A stretch of DNA of 64,000 nt from Tetrapyrgos nigripes (lineage: Eukaryota; Basidiomycota; Agaricomycetes; Agaricales; Campanellaceae), in the NCBI GenBank assembly GCA_013368315.1, contig JAACJM010000065.1:62001-126000 (forward strand), given 5' to 3'. A program made the position numbers and the translations under genes. Below the pieces are notes generated by a model. The model saw only the letters and a list, made by a program, of their open reading frames with translations, did not search any database and was not told the DNA's origin. Shown piece by piece: positions 11,201 to 22,608 of this stretch (positions are counted from its first letter, which is position 1; each line of letters begins with the position of its first letter).

Positions 11201-12955
11201 CTAGAATTCCACCGACCTTCGCTCTGATCATCTGCGTCCATTCTGCTGTCCAAGATTCAGCTTCCATTGAATGTTTCGCGGCGACAAGTCGGCGTTCTTG
11301 TAGAGAACTATACCCTAGCTGACTGAAATGCCCAGGGCGTCCAGATGTTGCTGCTGCTGCTCCAGTCTGTGTTTGAGATGTCGGAGAAGAAGATGAGGGC
11401 ACCCAGATGCCATATTTACGACACATCTGCGCCTTGTACTCCATTTCTACTGCTTTTCCAACCTGAATAAGTGCCCGTGTAGTCTTCATCCCCTCTGATA
11501 CTCCACCGGAACCCGAGAGACGCATGATTTCCAGAATAGTGATGAGAGATAGACGCGAGGGATTGACAAGCGATAGGTAGGGAGACAGTGTCATATTAGC
11601 GTAATTTTTGTTGCGCCTGCGCATTGGTTCCTCCTGATCCAACGTAGTGAGACTCTTAACGACGTCCTTCAATTTGACCTGCAACTTGCAATGCCATTCC
11701 CACATGTACCGCCTCAGGTCAGGGTTCCTGAGCTTCTCGTCTTGACCCAGGCCGAGATCCTCGAATACCTTGTTTTCGTGCTGTAGACGGGCGACAGCCA
11801 CATCATAGACCGACTCTTCGAGAAGCTTTTGACGGGAAACAATGTCCTCTGGAAGAATCCGACGAGCGAAAGAAACGCGAGTAAGGTGACGCCGGAGATT
11901 CTCGAGGTTGAAAGGAACTTCATAAGTAGGTGACGAGTTAGGGTTTGCAGGGTCGGGTTTCTGTAAAAAAAAATCAGATCAAGGATATTTATGAGAGAAG
12001 AAAAGCTACCCACCACTTCCTTCAACACTGCCCTGGCCTCAGGAACTCCAGCCAATGCCTCATCTACGTCGTCTGCCTCATCACGTTGACCTTTTTCTTC
12101 AGCGGCGTTGAGTTGATGAACTATATCCAACATTCCGGTGTCTACAGCGGCACGAGAAAGTATGCGGATGACTCCACGAGCTTCTCGTGAACCCTTTTCC
12201 AGTGATCCATCCACGTCGCGTGCAGATCCAAACACTCTATCAGCCACGACATTCTCGACCGAAATCCCTCTCCTCGCCAATGACTGGAGCAGGGTTTTAG
12301 CTGAGAGTGCGCCAACCTTTGTAACAGGGATAGGCGACGGAGAATCTGGACCAAAACGCAGAATGGACAAGAACATAGTCGCATATGTTCCAGTGGTCGG
12401 CTCAACGCCATCCCTGTCTGATTCCATAGCGTCGTAGAGCTCCCATGCCGACTCCATCCAATAGTCTCTGTTCGCCGCTCCCTTGCCTGGTGTCGAAGCC
12501 ATATTTAGATACGCTTCGAGGAACGCGTTATAGAGTCTGGGGTCGAGGACTGATCTGCGAGAGGCACCGACCGCTTCTTTTCGGAGACGAGTGAAAACTT
12601 CTTTTGCACGAGGTACATCGTGAAGTTGGTGGAGACAAGCGTCCATGACTGCCAGCAGGTCTTGTGTCTGCGAGTCAGAGAACCACCATGCTTGAGAAGA
12701 AGTGCTTTGATCAGGTCTGGGAGTAGGGAGAAGCGTGAGACGAGGCGGGCTGTTGAGAAAACTCTCCAAGTCTGAGTGAGAGGAAGAATAGTGAGGGCGA
12801 GTGGGACGTGAAGAGGTAATGAATTCATAGTCGGGTTGGGTGTGGGGGACTTGTTGGGTGGCAAGGGCTGCGCTGGCCTTGCGAGAAGGCGTCGAGTAGA
12901 AGCGCGCAGGCCTTGGCAGGCTTTGTCGAGACAGCAGTCGCGTCCGACGAAGCAT
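8286..12955 (-). CDS. RPO41: Mitochondrial DNA-directed RNA polymerase
   Basis: Ten exons: 12955-12014, 11960-11140, 11084-10882, 10819-10665, 10611-10411, 10351-10079, 10017-9222, 9163-9072, 9016-8879, 8822-8286; total 4158 bp, 1385 aa, all phases consistent. It is the single-subunit, T7-like polymerase that transcribes mitochondrial DNA. The N terminus is Arg/Ser-rich ([12 protein letters not shown]...), a good mitochondrial presequence. The C-terminal half shows DFRGRAYP (about 787), [12 protein letters not shown] with the catalytic Asp near 907, the [14 protein letters not shown] helix with the NTP-binding Lys near 976 and Tyr near 984, and HDSYWTHA with the second catalytic Asp near 1172. 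The length is close to yeast Rpo41. An acidic linker lies near the C terminus. The upstream open frame to 13141 lacks a reason to be used; ATG 12955 starts the presequence. Confidence 0.96.
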
Positions 12956-13177
12956 TTTTGGGAGGAAGCAACCTGGAGACACGCCGAAAATTTTTTGCCC
13001 AAATGTTAGCTGAGCACGTGGCTTAATTCCGAATCCGTCATTCAAGCTACTGTATTCATCACTGGGATTGTAGACTAAGCTAATGATACATAACGAGTAA
13101 ACACAGAGCGAGAAAGCTGAACGAACAGAAAAAAGCGACAACCGAAAGAGAGAGAAAAACCTCGAATATCCATTTCA

Positions 13178-15107
13178 TCACGATCGACCGGCTCTACTCG
13201 CACTCCTCCCTCTTACACTCAATGAAATCGTTCCAGCCGAGCTCACACCCGAACTCGACCCCACCCCTGAGCCAGACGTGCCTTTACTCATCCCAGCCCC
13301 GCCAATCCTCACAGCCCTCCCTCTAACCGTATTCGCCAACGGCACTCTATAATCTTTTGACTCATAATCCCAGGTCCCATATAACCTCGCATCGGGTAAG
13401 ACAGCCAGTGCTGCACTCTCTTTTGGTGTAACCCCAACTCCGTTGACCTGGCCTTGACCCTGAGCTTGACCGTCTTTTTTATTGGCACCATTACCCTGAG
13501 GATTAGCTGCATCAGCAGAAGACGCAACATTTGTGTTCCACGGTGCAGGTACACCGTTTCCATAAGTGAGAGGTTTTCCGTCTCGATAGAGTACAGGAGG
13601 ATGACTGAGTCGACTTGTACGAGATAATGTGGCGGGCTGTATAAAGATTCCATGAGCATCCGAAATGTCGCTTACATTCAGAAGAAAAACACATACATGA
13701 AGAACATGCCTCGCAAGATCTGGTATTCTCGACCCTTGCGAATTGACAACTTGCGATAACCTTTCTATTGTCGCAACAGACCTCGGTTGAGGGGCGGGAT
13801 ACTTTGATTCCTTGCTCTTGTCCTTTTTAGCATCCAGTAACGGATTTTCACCTATTTGGATAGGATAAGTCGGTCCGATGGGTGCTACCCTCGGCTGATT
13901 GGGAGAGATATTCGAATAAAGTGTATCGGATACGTCCCATCGAGAAGAAGATTGCGTCAGGCCCAAAAGAGCCATAGCGACTTTATGTCGTAAAGGATTA
14001 CCGACGTTGGTGTTGGATTGTGATTTGCTGGTGAGGATGTGGTGATAGGCTGTAATCATGCTTTCTTCTGTCGATGGTGTTGCCCAACGAGGGGTACGGG
14101 AGGACGAAGAAGACAAATCGGAGGGACGGGAAGGCAGATGCCATTCGGCGACGGAGGAAAGGGATGATTGGGAATAGGGGACTTGTGCAAAGTAGTCAGA
14201 CGCTGAAGCTGAAGTAGACGCAAGTGTCTGCGTCTGAGTCTGACTCTCGTTTGCTAGAATCGAAGACTGTGGTGGTTTATCCACTCTAGCAGCTTCTACC
14301 GGTATGGGTGGGGGTTCGGTAGGAGTTGCTCGAGGAGAATTGGATGTAGGGGAGGAGGGTTCGAGAACGACGGGGAAAGGTGGTAAGAAATCGGGAATAT
14401 GGCCAGGTGGTTCCCAATCAAGGGTACGTGGTCGCTTCTTTGAAGGTGTGGATGGGATAGAGACGGGTGATAATGGTAAAGGAGGCGTATTTGGTCGAGG
14501 TGGATCTCGTTTATGCGAGGTCAACACCTGGAGTGCAAAGTTCAGAGCATCGATATCCATAGCTTCGGAATCGGCCCCTTCCTTCTCTAAAAGACCCTGC
14601 ACCTCTTCTTCATCCTCCTCTTCATCGCCTGTTTCCTCTTCCTCCTCCTCCTCCAGGTCATCGGGAACAGGCGCATAAGTCAACGGGATGGCATCATCAT
14701 GATCCGCCCGAGTACCGTCCAAAAGTTGGGCTGAGGAGAGTTTGACAACGTTCTTGCGCCGAGAATGCAATAAACTGACCTTTAAACTCCTTTAGGTCGT
14801 CTGCTCGTCTTTGAGTGTGGTAAGCATATCGACGGAATTCCATGCCTTCCGTGGAGCCATATTCGTGTAGTTCGTCAAGAGTAACACCGAGTTCTTCGAG
14901 AGCAGACAATGCATCCCTGGCATTAAGACGTGTTCTTCCAGCGTGTTGCGCGTACTTGGCGCAGGTGGAGGATAAGAGGGTCAAATAGGTATGAAGGAGG
15001 TCGGTGAGGACAAGGGAAGCTTGCGAAGAGGAGCGGGAGAAACTGTGAGCATGAAGAGTCCTATGAATGGCAGATTCTAGGAGCTTTTGGGCGCCGCTTT
15101 CGGACAT
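13178..15107 (-). CDS. TAF8: TAF8-like histone-fold TFIID subunit
   Basis: Three exons: 15107-14780, 14730-13697 and 13636-13178, giving 606 aa. Exon 1 encodes a bromodomain-associated histone fold (about residues 5-85, with the ALEELGVTLDELHEY helix typical of TAF8/TAF3 and Spt7). Downstream, an acidic Glu run is followed by a Pro-rich region with GHIPDFLPPFP, which resembles the short motif after the histone fold in TAF8. The rest is Ser/Thr/Pro-rich and looks disordered. TAF8 pairs with TAF10 inside TFIID and acts in RNA polymerase II initiation. The last intron (60 bp, GTATGT..CAG) is a multiple of three, so its retention would keep the frame open. The alternative identities, TAF3 or Spt7, are less likely because no PHD finger or bromodomain is present. 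Confidence 0.78.
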
Positions 15108-15316
15108 ATGAACGCGTATTCTCGTCCTCGAGAGTCGTTCGAGTCCAACTTTTTGAAAGAATTGGAGGATGAAAGGATGCTACTTGGCCTTTTGGAACGG
15201 ATGGCGAAGGACAGACAAGTCGAAGCGTTGCTGCCAGATTGCGTGAGAACTCTTTACCCAATGGATGGCTTTTCATTCATTTATGGTAAGTACTATATAA
15301 TTGTCTCAGTTCTTCT
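15108..15316. promoter_or_regulatory. Divergent promoter region, TAF8-like and HMCES
   Basis: This 209-bp space separates the two divergent start codons. An open frame without a family match crosses much of it on the plus strand, ending near 15285; I treat that frame as chance because HMCES must start with Met-Cys at 15317. Confidence 0.4.
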
Positions 15317-16806
15317 ATGTGCGGACGCTTTGCTCTCCATCTTCTCGTGAGTGTGCATACACCCTGTAGATTTCTACTGACAGAAACCAAAGCACCAAGA
15401 AATACGCGATCTAGAAGGCTATGACGTGAATATCGGAGAATGGGTTGACCAACAAGATTTCGTTCCTCGTTACAACATAGGTACACCCTCTTCAGATTAT
15501 TATCTCTTGTCCTAACCCTACCTAGCACCTCGTACACGGGCTCCGATCATCCGGCGAAGAAATGCAGGGTCAAATGGGAACCGCGACGACCTCGTCATCC
15601 AAACTATGAAATGGGGATTGATCCCACACTGGAGCAAATACGAAGACAAGACACTAAGCACTACAAATGCCCGTTCTGAAAACTTGGCCGAAGGCGCGGG
15701 TATGTGGAATAGCATCAAAGGGAAGAAGAGGTGTGCAATCATTTGTGAAGGGTGAGCAGTCCCCCATGCATATTAAACTCGTCTGACAGCAACCCAGTTA
15801 CTACGAATGGCTGACGAAAGGCAAAGACAAGCTACCCCACTTTACAAAACATAAAAGTCGAAAATTGATGCTTTTGGCTGGATTATACGACTCGGTCGTT
15901 TTGGAAGGTTAGTTCTTCCCTGCGCGTTCTCTACAGTACCCACCTTCTTGCAGGACAAACCGAACCACTTTGGACTTTTACCATCGTTACAACCGCCGCT
16001 TGCAAAGATTTTGAATGGCTCCATGATCGGCAGCCTGTCATAATCACGTCCAAAGAAGCACTCGACAAATGGCTCAATACCTCTTCACAAACGTGGAATT
16101 CCGACCTAGGGAAGTTTGTCTGTCAATCATATCACGACAGGAGTTCTCCTCTTGAATGGTGTGTCGTTTCCTTTTACTTTGAGTCTTCGTTTACGCCTTC
16201 CTCAGCTATCAAGTACCCAAGGAAGTCGGTAAAGTCGGAAACGAATCATCCACCTATATAGAGCCCATCACTGCTCGTAGGGATGGTATCCAGGCCATGT
16301 TCTCGAAACAAAAGGCCGCTGCTGCGCAAAAGTCGCCTAGTGGTTCCCAAGACTCTCAGGAGAAGAAACGGAAACGAGAGGAGGAGCCTTCATCTTTGTC
16401 TTCGTCTTCTGCAAGGAAAACGAATGCGAAAATAAAAATGGAAAAACAACCCATACCTGAATCGGACGACGACGAGATTGAGATTATTGAAAAACCTCCT
16501 GAAGCTAAGAAGGTGAGTATTGTTGGCTGTAATCTACCCAGACGCTGATGACAATTGCCCACAAAGCCGAAATTTGAGAGTGCGCCCAAGGTGAGCATTT
16601 TTACACTCCTCCAATTCATATATCCTGATAGCTTTTGTTTTCATAGTCACCGAAACCGAAAACTCCAGAGGTGCTTGCTTTTGTCTATCGCTTTGTTCAA
16701 CGTACTGGTGGTCGCTGACTTGACGTTCCGCATTTCGCAGAAAACGCCCAAAGGCAAGGGTGCAGGCAACAAGAGTATCACGTCTTTCTTTTCACCGAAG
16801 ACATGA
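15317..16806 (+). CDS. HMCES: HMCES-type SRAP protein, abasic-site DNA crosslinker
   Basis: Nine exons: 15317-15346, 15393-15480, 15526-15751, 15798-15907, 15954-16158, 16206-16512, 16567-16590, 16647-16670, 16741-16806; 359 aa. The protein starts MCGRFA, so Cys2 becomes the N-terminal catalytic residue after Met removal, which fixes the start. NARSEN, the EGYYEW strand with the catalytic Glu, and LHDRQPVII with the conserved His complete the SRAP active site. Known HMCES/YedK proteins form a thiazolidine crosslink with abasic sites in single-stranded DNA and protect replication forks. The C-terminal tail is Lys/Glu/Ser-rich and ends NKSITSFFSPKT, a PCNA-interacting (PIP) box with Asn in place of the usual Gln. 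The last three exons are 24, 24 and 66 bp and encode only this tail. It is divergent from the TAF8-like gene. Confidence 0.94.
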
Positions 16807-17154
16807 GCCGTCGATCTCGAAACCATCTATTATCATTGCATCCGTATATTCATTTTGCTATCCTGACGGCATTCCATCTTACAAGCATTTGTATCATATA
16901 TCTAGTCGTATCTTGCTTTGTGTCCCGTCCTACATCGTGCATGTGTTTTCTCATTATTCAGTGTATATACAAAATTTGGCGTTCCATTTCCCTCGTCGTA
17001 TTTGGAACTCATGAAATACTCGTTGCTAGAACATTGTGAAAAGGCCTCGAGGCAGACGTAAAAAAACCTGCGTTGAATAAGACAGCCGTACGCAGGGTTT
17101 GTTGTACAGGAGATACAAAAATATAGCGATCGCAGAGATAGAACAAGACACTCA
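16807..17154. other. Intergenic, convergent 3' ends of HMCES and LSM7
   Basis: Pyrimidine- and AT-rich 3' region shared by two convergent genes. No coding signal beyond chance frames. Confidence 0.5.
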
Positions 17155-17691
17155 TCACTCCTGGGCAAGGAAAGGATTTGCGATCTCCTCCGAACCATCA
17201 ACAGGACTCAATAGGATGATTGTAGGTCCTCGCAAGACAACCAAGCCCAAGTTCCGTTTATGCGCTTCCGGTTCTGAAATCAAAGACTTCGTTGAGTCGC
17301 GTAGAACAAAGACAAGGCATAACGGACACACAGACCCTGAAATTCTTCCTCGACTTCATCAAGCACGAGGTTCAACAGCTGGTCGTACCCTTTGAGAATA
17401 CCAGTTACTGTATACAGATTGAGAGTTTGGAAAAAGTAAAACTATTGGGAAAACACACCTTCTCTGCCACCAGTAAACTTCACCCTGATTCTCTCATTGG
17501 AATACTTGGAAAGGTCGAGAATGGCTTCGCGTTTTGGTTTATCTGTTGAGGGCTGTGACATATGGCCGCCTCGTCCCCTTGAACCGATTGATGGACCTCC
17601 ACGACCTCCCCGAGCTGAACCACGGCCCTAAAGATTGAGTTCATATGCTAGTTGAAAGCAGGAAAAAAAAGATACCAACCCGATCTGCCAT
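17155..17691 (-). CDS. LSM7: U6 snRNA-associated Sm-like protein LSm7
   Basis: Four exons: 17691-17680 (only 12 bp), 17627-17459, 17407-17336 and 17273-17155, encoding 123 aa. The Sm1 motif is visible (SKYSNERIRVKFTGG, then GYDQLLNLVLDE) and the Sm2 motif follows as LGLVVLRGPTIILLSP. The order and spacing match LSm7, a ring subunit of the nuclear LSm2-8 complex that binds the U6 snRNA 3' end and of the cytoplasmic LSm1-7 complex in mRNA decay. Unlike yeast Lsm7, the first ~30 residues are Gly/Arg/Ser-rich (RGSARGGRGG and RGRGG repeats), resembling RGG boxes that are usually C-terminal in LSm4. The first exon carries just the start codon and three codons. Confidence 0.93.
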
Positions 17692-18030
17692 TTTTTACAA
17701 CTAGTTGCGGACGCGTCGAGCGTGTCAAAAGTATACAATACAGCTTCTGACTCGGATCGAGACAAGTGCTATTTTGGCGAATAAAACAAGGCTAAGAAGG
17801 GCGCTTTATTGTTCACAGTAGTGGGAGAACAAGCAAGAAGGACGCGGTAACTGACAGTGGCAAGAAAAACACAAGAAAATAAGCTCTCTCTTTGCAACTG
17901 CCCACCACCATCCTCGTTCTTTCCTTTTCATTATCACTCCAACGTCTGTCCAGCGTCTCTTTACGAATCTTCAACGTTCATCTGCTTATCTAGAGACTCC
18001 TTGATATCCTCACAGCAGATCCTTTGCACA
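17692..18030. promoter_or_regulatory. Divergent promoter region, LSM7 and KAP95
   Basis: This 339-bp space separates divergent start codons. The half near KAP95 (17885-18020) is strongly pyrimidine-rich, as is common just upstream of highly expressed fungal genes. No specific operator could be assigned. Confidence 0.4.
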
Positions 18031-21000
18031 ATGAACGCAACGGAGCTCCTCGCCAACACTTTATCGCCCGGTACGTCACCTTTTTCTGCGCGTTCGGGTC
18101 TCTCCAAACTCACTCATCGCCGCTCTTTCGCTCTAAACAGATGGGAATACGCGTCAACTTGCCACCGAAAAGCTTGAAAATGCAGCACGGGAGAACTATG
18201 TGCGCTCTTCTTTTACTCTTGGCTCGATGTTGTGCTTAACAGCTTTTTTCTTGGATACCTTAGCCAGAGTACATGTTGATGCTCTCTTCAGTATTGGTGG
18301 ATGAGAGCTCGCCTCTGCACGTCCGGAATGCTGCTGGCCTCGCTTTGAAGAACGCCCTCAGTGCACGAGTACGTCGATCGGATCATCATCTTTTCATCGC
18401 ATACAACCCTGACCCGTTTCCTTTCATTTTTTCCAGGAAGCTGCACGGCAATTAGACTATTCGAATAGATGGCTGAATCTAAATGCTGACGCAAAGAACA
18501 AAATCAAGCAAGACACATTGGTAACCCTTGGTTCGGCTCAGCAAAAGGCTGGAACCTTTGCCTCTCAGGTCGTCGCTGCCATCGCTGCAGTGGAGCTCCC
18601 GCAGGGTCAATGGGAGAATTTAATCGAAATCTTGTTGGGGTTTGTCAACAATCAGGAGAACACCAACTTGAAGATATCGACTCTACAGACCATCGGTTTC
18701 ATTTGCGAATCAATAGTTGGGTCTTTACTGTTCGTTCGAGGTCTTTCGACTGACATGCGCTCCTCTAGAAACCGGAAATCTTGTCACTTCGTTCTAATGA
18801 GATTCTGACCGCTGTCATTCACGGAGCTCGGAAAGAGGAAACGTCATCCGAGGTACAACTTGCTGCTATCCATGCTTTATACAACTCTCTCGAGTTTGTG
18901 CGCGATAACTTTGATAGAGAGGTGTGTAGTGCACTGTCTGGATAGTTTATGATGTGCTAATCAGGACCATAGGGAGAGCGAAACTTCATCATGCAGGTAG
19001 TCTGCGAAGCAACCCAAAACTCGGCAGTGAATGTTCAAGTGGGAGCTTTCGAGTGTCTAGTGAGGATCATGGATCTCTACTACGACAAGATGGCTTTATA
19101 CATGGAGCAGGCGTTGTTTGGGGTACGTGTACTTTCTTCTATTCAGCTACCATTGTCTTACCTATCACCAGCTCACCGTCGTCGGAATGAAACACCCTGA
19201 CGAGCGGGTTGCCTTGCAAGCAGTCGAGTTCTGGTCGACTGTTTGTGAAGAAGAGACGGAGCTGGCCATAGAAGCACAAGAAGTAAGTTTGACAACTTTT
19301 TTCCTCGACCATTTCATTTCCTAATTTTCCGCAGGCTCAAGATTACGGTGAAATGCCTGAGCGTGAATCCAGATACTTTGCCAAAATCGCCCTACCAGAA
19401 ATTGTACCGGTGCTCCTTTTGCTTCTCACCAAGCAGGAGGAGGATGCTGACGAGGACGAATGGAATGTTGCGATGGCTGCCGCGACGTGTCTGGGCCTTT
19501 TGTCTAGTGCCGTCGTGGACGCTATCGTTCCCGCCGTCATTCCTTTCATCGAAGCTCACATCAAGTCGGAAGACTGGCACTATCGCGAAGCTGCTGTCAT
19601 GACGTTTGGCTCCATTCTTGAAGGACCTGATCCTTCAATGCTTACACCTTTGGCCGAACAAGCTCTCCCTCTCTTGATTAACATGATGGCGGACAGCAAC
19701 CTCCATGTTAAGGACACGACTGCATGGACCCTAGGCAGAATATGTGATTTGGTCATCGCGGTCATTAAACCCGATGTCCATCTTCATCCTCTTATTTCTG
19801 CTCTGGTCAACGGCCTGTCTGACAACCCGCGAATTGTCGTCAACTGCTGTTGGGCGCTGATGAACCTCGCTGACCAGTATACGCTTTTTTACCGCTCAGA
19901 TGATGACCTGGAGACTCCTCAAAGCGGTCCTCTGTCCCCATACTACGACGGCGTAGTGGCTGCTCTCCTTCGAGTAACAGAAAGGTAGGTTTGCAATCAA
20001 GTACTCAACAACTCTTGCCTGACACGGTCATTTCAGCTCTGGCAATGAGGCCAACTACAGAACAGCTGCCTACGAGGCGATTACATCTTGGCTAACACAT
20101 GCAACGGCAGATGCCATCGGTGTCGTTCAAAACACTGTGGTCACCATTCTTCAGAGAATGGAACATCTTTTGAGCATCCAGGTAATTCTTACTATACTGT
20201 GTGTTATGTATCACCTCATAGATGTTTGCAGAATCAAATTGTGGGTGTCGATGACCGCAATAACTGGAATGAGCTCCAAAGCAATTTCTGCTCGGTTGTT
20301 ATCGTAAGTGTGCTTTCTCTCTTCCTTATATTGAGTTTGAGCGCAGAACTGAGAGGTCATTCAGTGCGTTGTCCGTAAATTGGGTTCTGGTATTCAGCCG
20401 TTGGCTGATCGTATTATGACCGCCATTCTTCAACTGATCCAAGTTGCCGGAAAGACTGCAACTGTACAAGAAGATGCTTTCCTTGTTGTCGGTGCCCTTG
20501 CATCAGGTAGGCGTTAATATCGTTGGCTATGGCATCTTCATTCACCACTTTTGATCTTCTAGTTTTGGAGTCCGACTTCTCTCCCTACATCAGCGCGTTC
20601 CTGCCATTGTTGTACCCAGCCCTCAAAACCCACGACGATGCCCAACTTTGCACCGTGGCAATCGGCATCATCGGTGATATCTCTCGTGCCCTCGGCGAAC
20701 AAAGTGCACAGTACGCTAGTAGTTTCATGCAGGTGCTCTTCGAGAACCTTCAGAGTGATGTTCTCAACCGCAACGTGAAGATTGTCATCCTGTCATGTTT
20801 CGGTGATATTGCTTTAGCTATTGGAACCAACTTTGAGCCCTATCTCGAGACCACAATGAACGTGCTCAAACAAGCAGGTGCTGTTGAACCGAACCCTGTG
20901 AGTAGCAAGATTTGTCGAACCGCTTCCTTAGCTCATAGTTGTGATTAGCTGGACTACGATCTTGTCGACTATGTCTCGCAGCTTCGTGAGGGTATACTAG

Positions 21001-21416
21001 AAGCATACACCGGTATCATCACAGGCTTCAAAAACACTGACAAGGGTACGTTGCTGGTATTATATCTTTTTCGATAATTCTATTGACGTCTACTCATAGT
21101 CAACCTTCTTGTGCCATACACCCCGAACGTTTTGGACCTTATCCAACGTTGCCTTGTTGATGATGAGAGGACCGACTCTTTGATGAAGCTTTGTTATGGT
21201 CTACTTGGTGATCTTGCAGACGCCCTCAAGGATGGTCAAATCAAACAACTCTTGCTTCAACCTTGGGTCGCTACCGAGCTTAAAGCCCGGCAACGAATGT
21301 CTCCCGACACCAAGAAGACTATGCGTTGGGCTCGTGAGGTGTGCAGCCTTCTCTTCTTTGGTTTTAATGATGCTGATTCACTCCTTTTCTAGATGGTGAA
21401 GGGCGCGACGGCATAA
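18031..21416 (+). CDS. KAP95: Importin subunit beta-1
   Basis: Fifteen exons: 18031-18070, 18141-18199, 18264-18368, 18437-18715, 18769-18921, 18973-19122, 19172-19282, 19335-19984, 20037-20181, 20232-20303, 20365-20506, 20563-20897, 20949-21045, 21100-21338, 21393-21416. They total 2601 bp, 866 aa, the length expected for importin beta, with all phases matching. The protein is a chain of HEAT repeats; recognisable stretches include [12 protein letters not shown] in the first repeats (Ran-binding side), the acidic loop [10 protein letters not shown], and [15 protein letters not shown] in the middle. Importin beta carries importin-alpha/NLS cargo through nuclear pores and releases it on binding RanGTP. 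The last exon adds only seven codons before the stop. No anomaly in frame was found. Confidence 0.96.
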
Positions 21417-22608
21417 ACGCTCATTTCTCTCTATCTGTCTACATCCTGCTTTCTTTGTTATGTTCTATGTTTTCTTCTCTTTGAACGTTTTCTTCATTTC
21501 TCTACATTGAACGCATGCAATCGTTTTATTCTCGCATACTCGACGACTCGCCTCTCAAGGAGGCACTAGGCATATATTAGTTATGATCTGCATGTATTAC
21601 ACAGCATAGAAGGCGGCTTTCCTTTTTTTTTTCCCTGTTTGTTATCCATCGTCCATCTTGCCAGCCTATATTGTTACCCGTTCCAATGTTACTCACGTCG
21701 CCGTCGCAAAATCCCTTGGTCGCCTTTTCCTTTTTGGTTTTACTTGCCTTAACATCCCAATCCTGTATCTCTTATTCACTTCTATACGTTTAACGAGCAC
21801 TCTTTTTCACCCATTCATTGCCATTGTCAATCGTTGTGATCAGTTTCGCTCTCAGTTCAATGATCTCGAGGTGTCGGCGAAACAATCTTATGATGTAATA
21901 ATTCTTGCTCTTTTCATTTTGTAATAACTTTTTCTGTAGCATAAAAAAGTTTCCATGCTCTTGGCTCAGTCTCTCAGCAGCTCCGCTACGGGTCCGTCGT
22001 GATGCGTGATAGAAGGAAACTAACACTAACGGGCTACTATGACTGATACATTAATTCCTTGGTCTCCACTCCCTGCATTCAGAACCAACCAAATGGGTAT
22101 ACCAAGTTGCAGAGTTTTCCTATTCTCAGGATCCAAAGCCTGTATGTAGAGACGTGGCGGTTCATTTCCGAACCCAGGAAAGGATTCGTTTTCCAGTGAC
22201 GACTGCAGAATGGAACATCTCTCAATAAGCAAGGAATATGGATGATGTGGTTTGCAACGCATCTGCTGCTTGTGAAAAGATGCAGATGGGTTCAGTGTGA
22301 GCAGAAAGATTGACGCTCGCATGCTCAGCGCTTAACAGGTCTGAATCACTCAGGCTCGGCACTGTGACCCCAATTGCAATCATGAGAGTCAGACTCCTTG
22401 CAGGCTGTAGCTCATGATGGGCCCAGAGAACGAGAAACAGTCCGGCGTGGAGGGCGTTGTGCATGAACGAGTGGCACTAGGCAGGATGTTGGGGACAAAA
22501 ATGAAGTATACCCGAAAGTAGGCTACAATTCACCGAATTCGTACAGCATACACTATGGCTACCATCGTAACCCGAAAGGACGTACACATACAACCGTAAT
22601 ACAACCAA
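21417..22608. other. Intergenic between convergent genes
   Basis: This 1.2-kb space lies between the 3' ends of KAP95 and the IMP dehydrogenase gene. The first part is T-rich 3' sequence with a poly-T run near 21622-21633. One modest minus-strand frame (22026-22322) is listed separately; nothing else was recognised. Confidence 0.45.
22026..22322 (-). CDS. Small ORF, 98 aa, uncertain
   Basis: A continuous minus-strand frame that starts with a real ATG (22322) and encodes 98 aa. I do not recognise it. It has no signal peptide, membrane segment or repeat. Codon choice looks ordinary, and it sits in the convergent 3' space between KAP95 and IMP dehydrogenase, so it may be a small unknown gene or simply a chance frame in 3' sequence. 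Expression data would be needed to tell. Confidence 0.22.
   Translation of the reverse strand: MRASIFLLTLNPSASFHKQQMRCKPHHPYSLLIERCSILQSSLENESFPGFGNEPPRLYIQALDPENRKTLQLGIPIWLVLNAGSGDQGINVSVIVAR

Noticed and set aside
13309..14678. Long frames opposite or shifted against the TAF8-like gene
   Set aside because: They are shadows of its low-complexity coding sequence (Ser, Pro, Glu runs) and lack splice-consistent extensions.
15087..15290. Open frame on + just upstream of HMCES
   Set aside because: HMCES must start with Met-Cys at 15317; the upstream frame overlaps the TAF8-like gene start on the other strand and has no family match.
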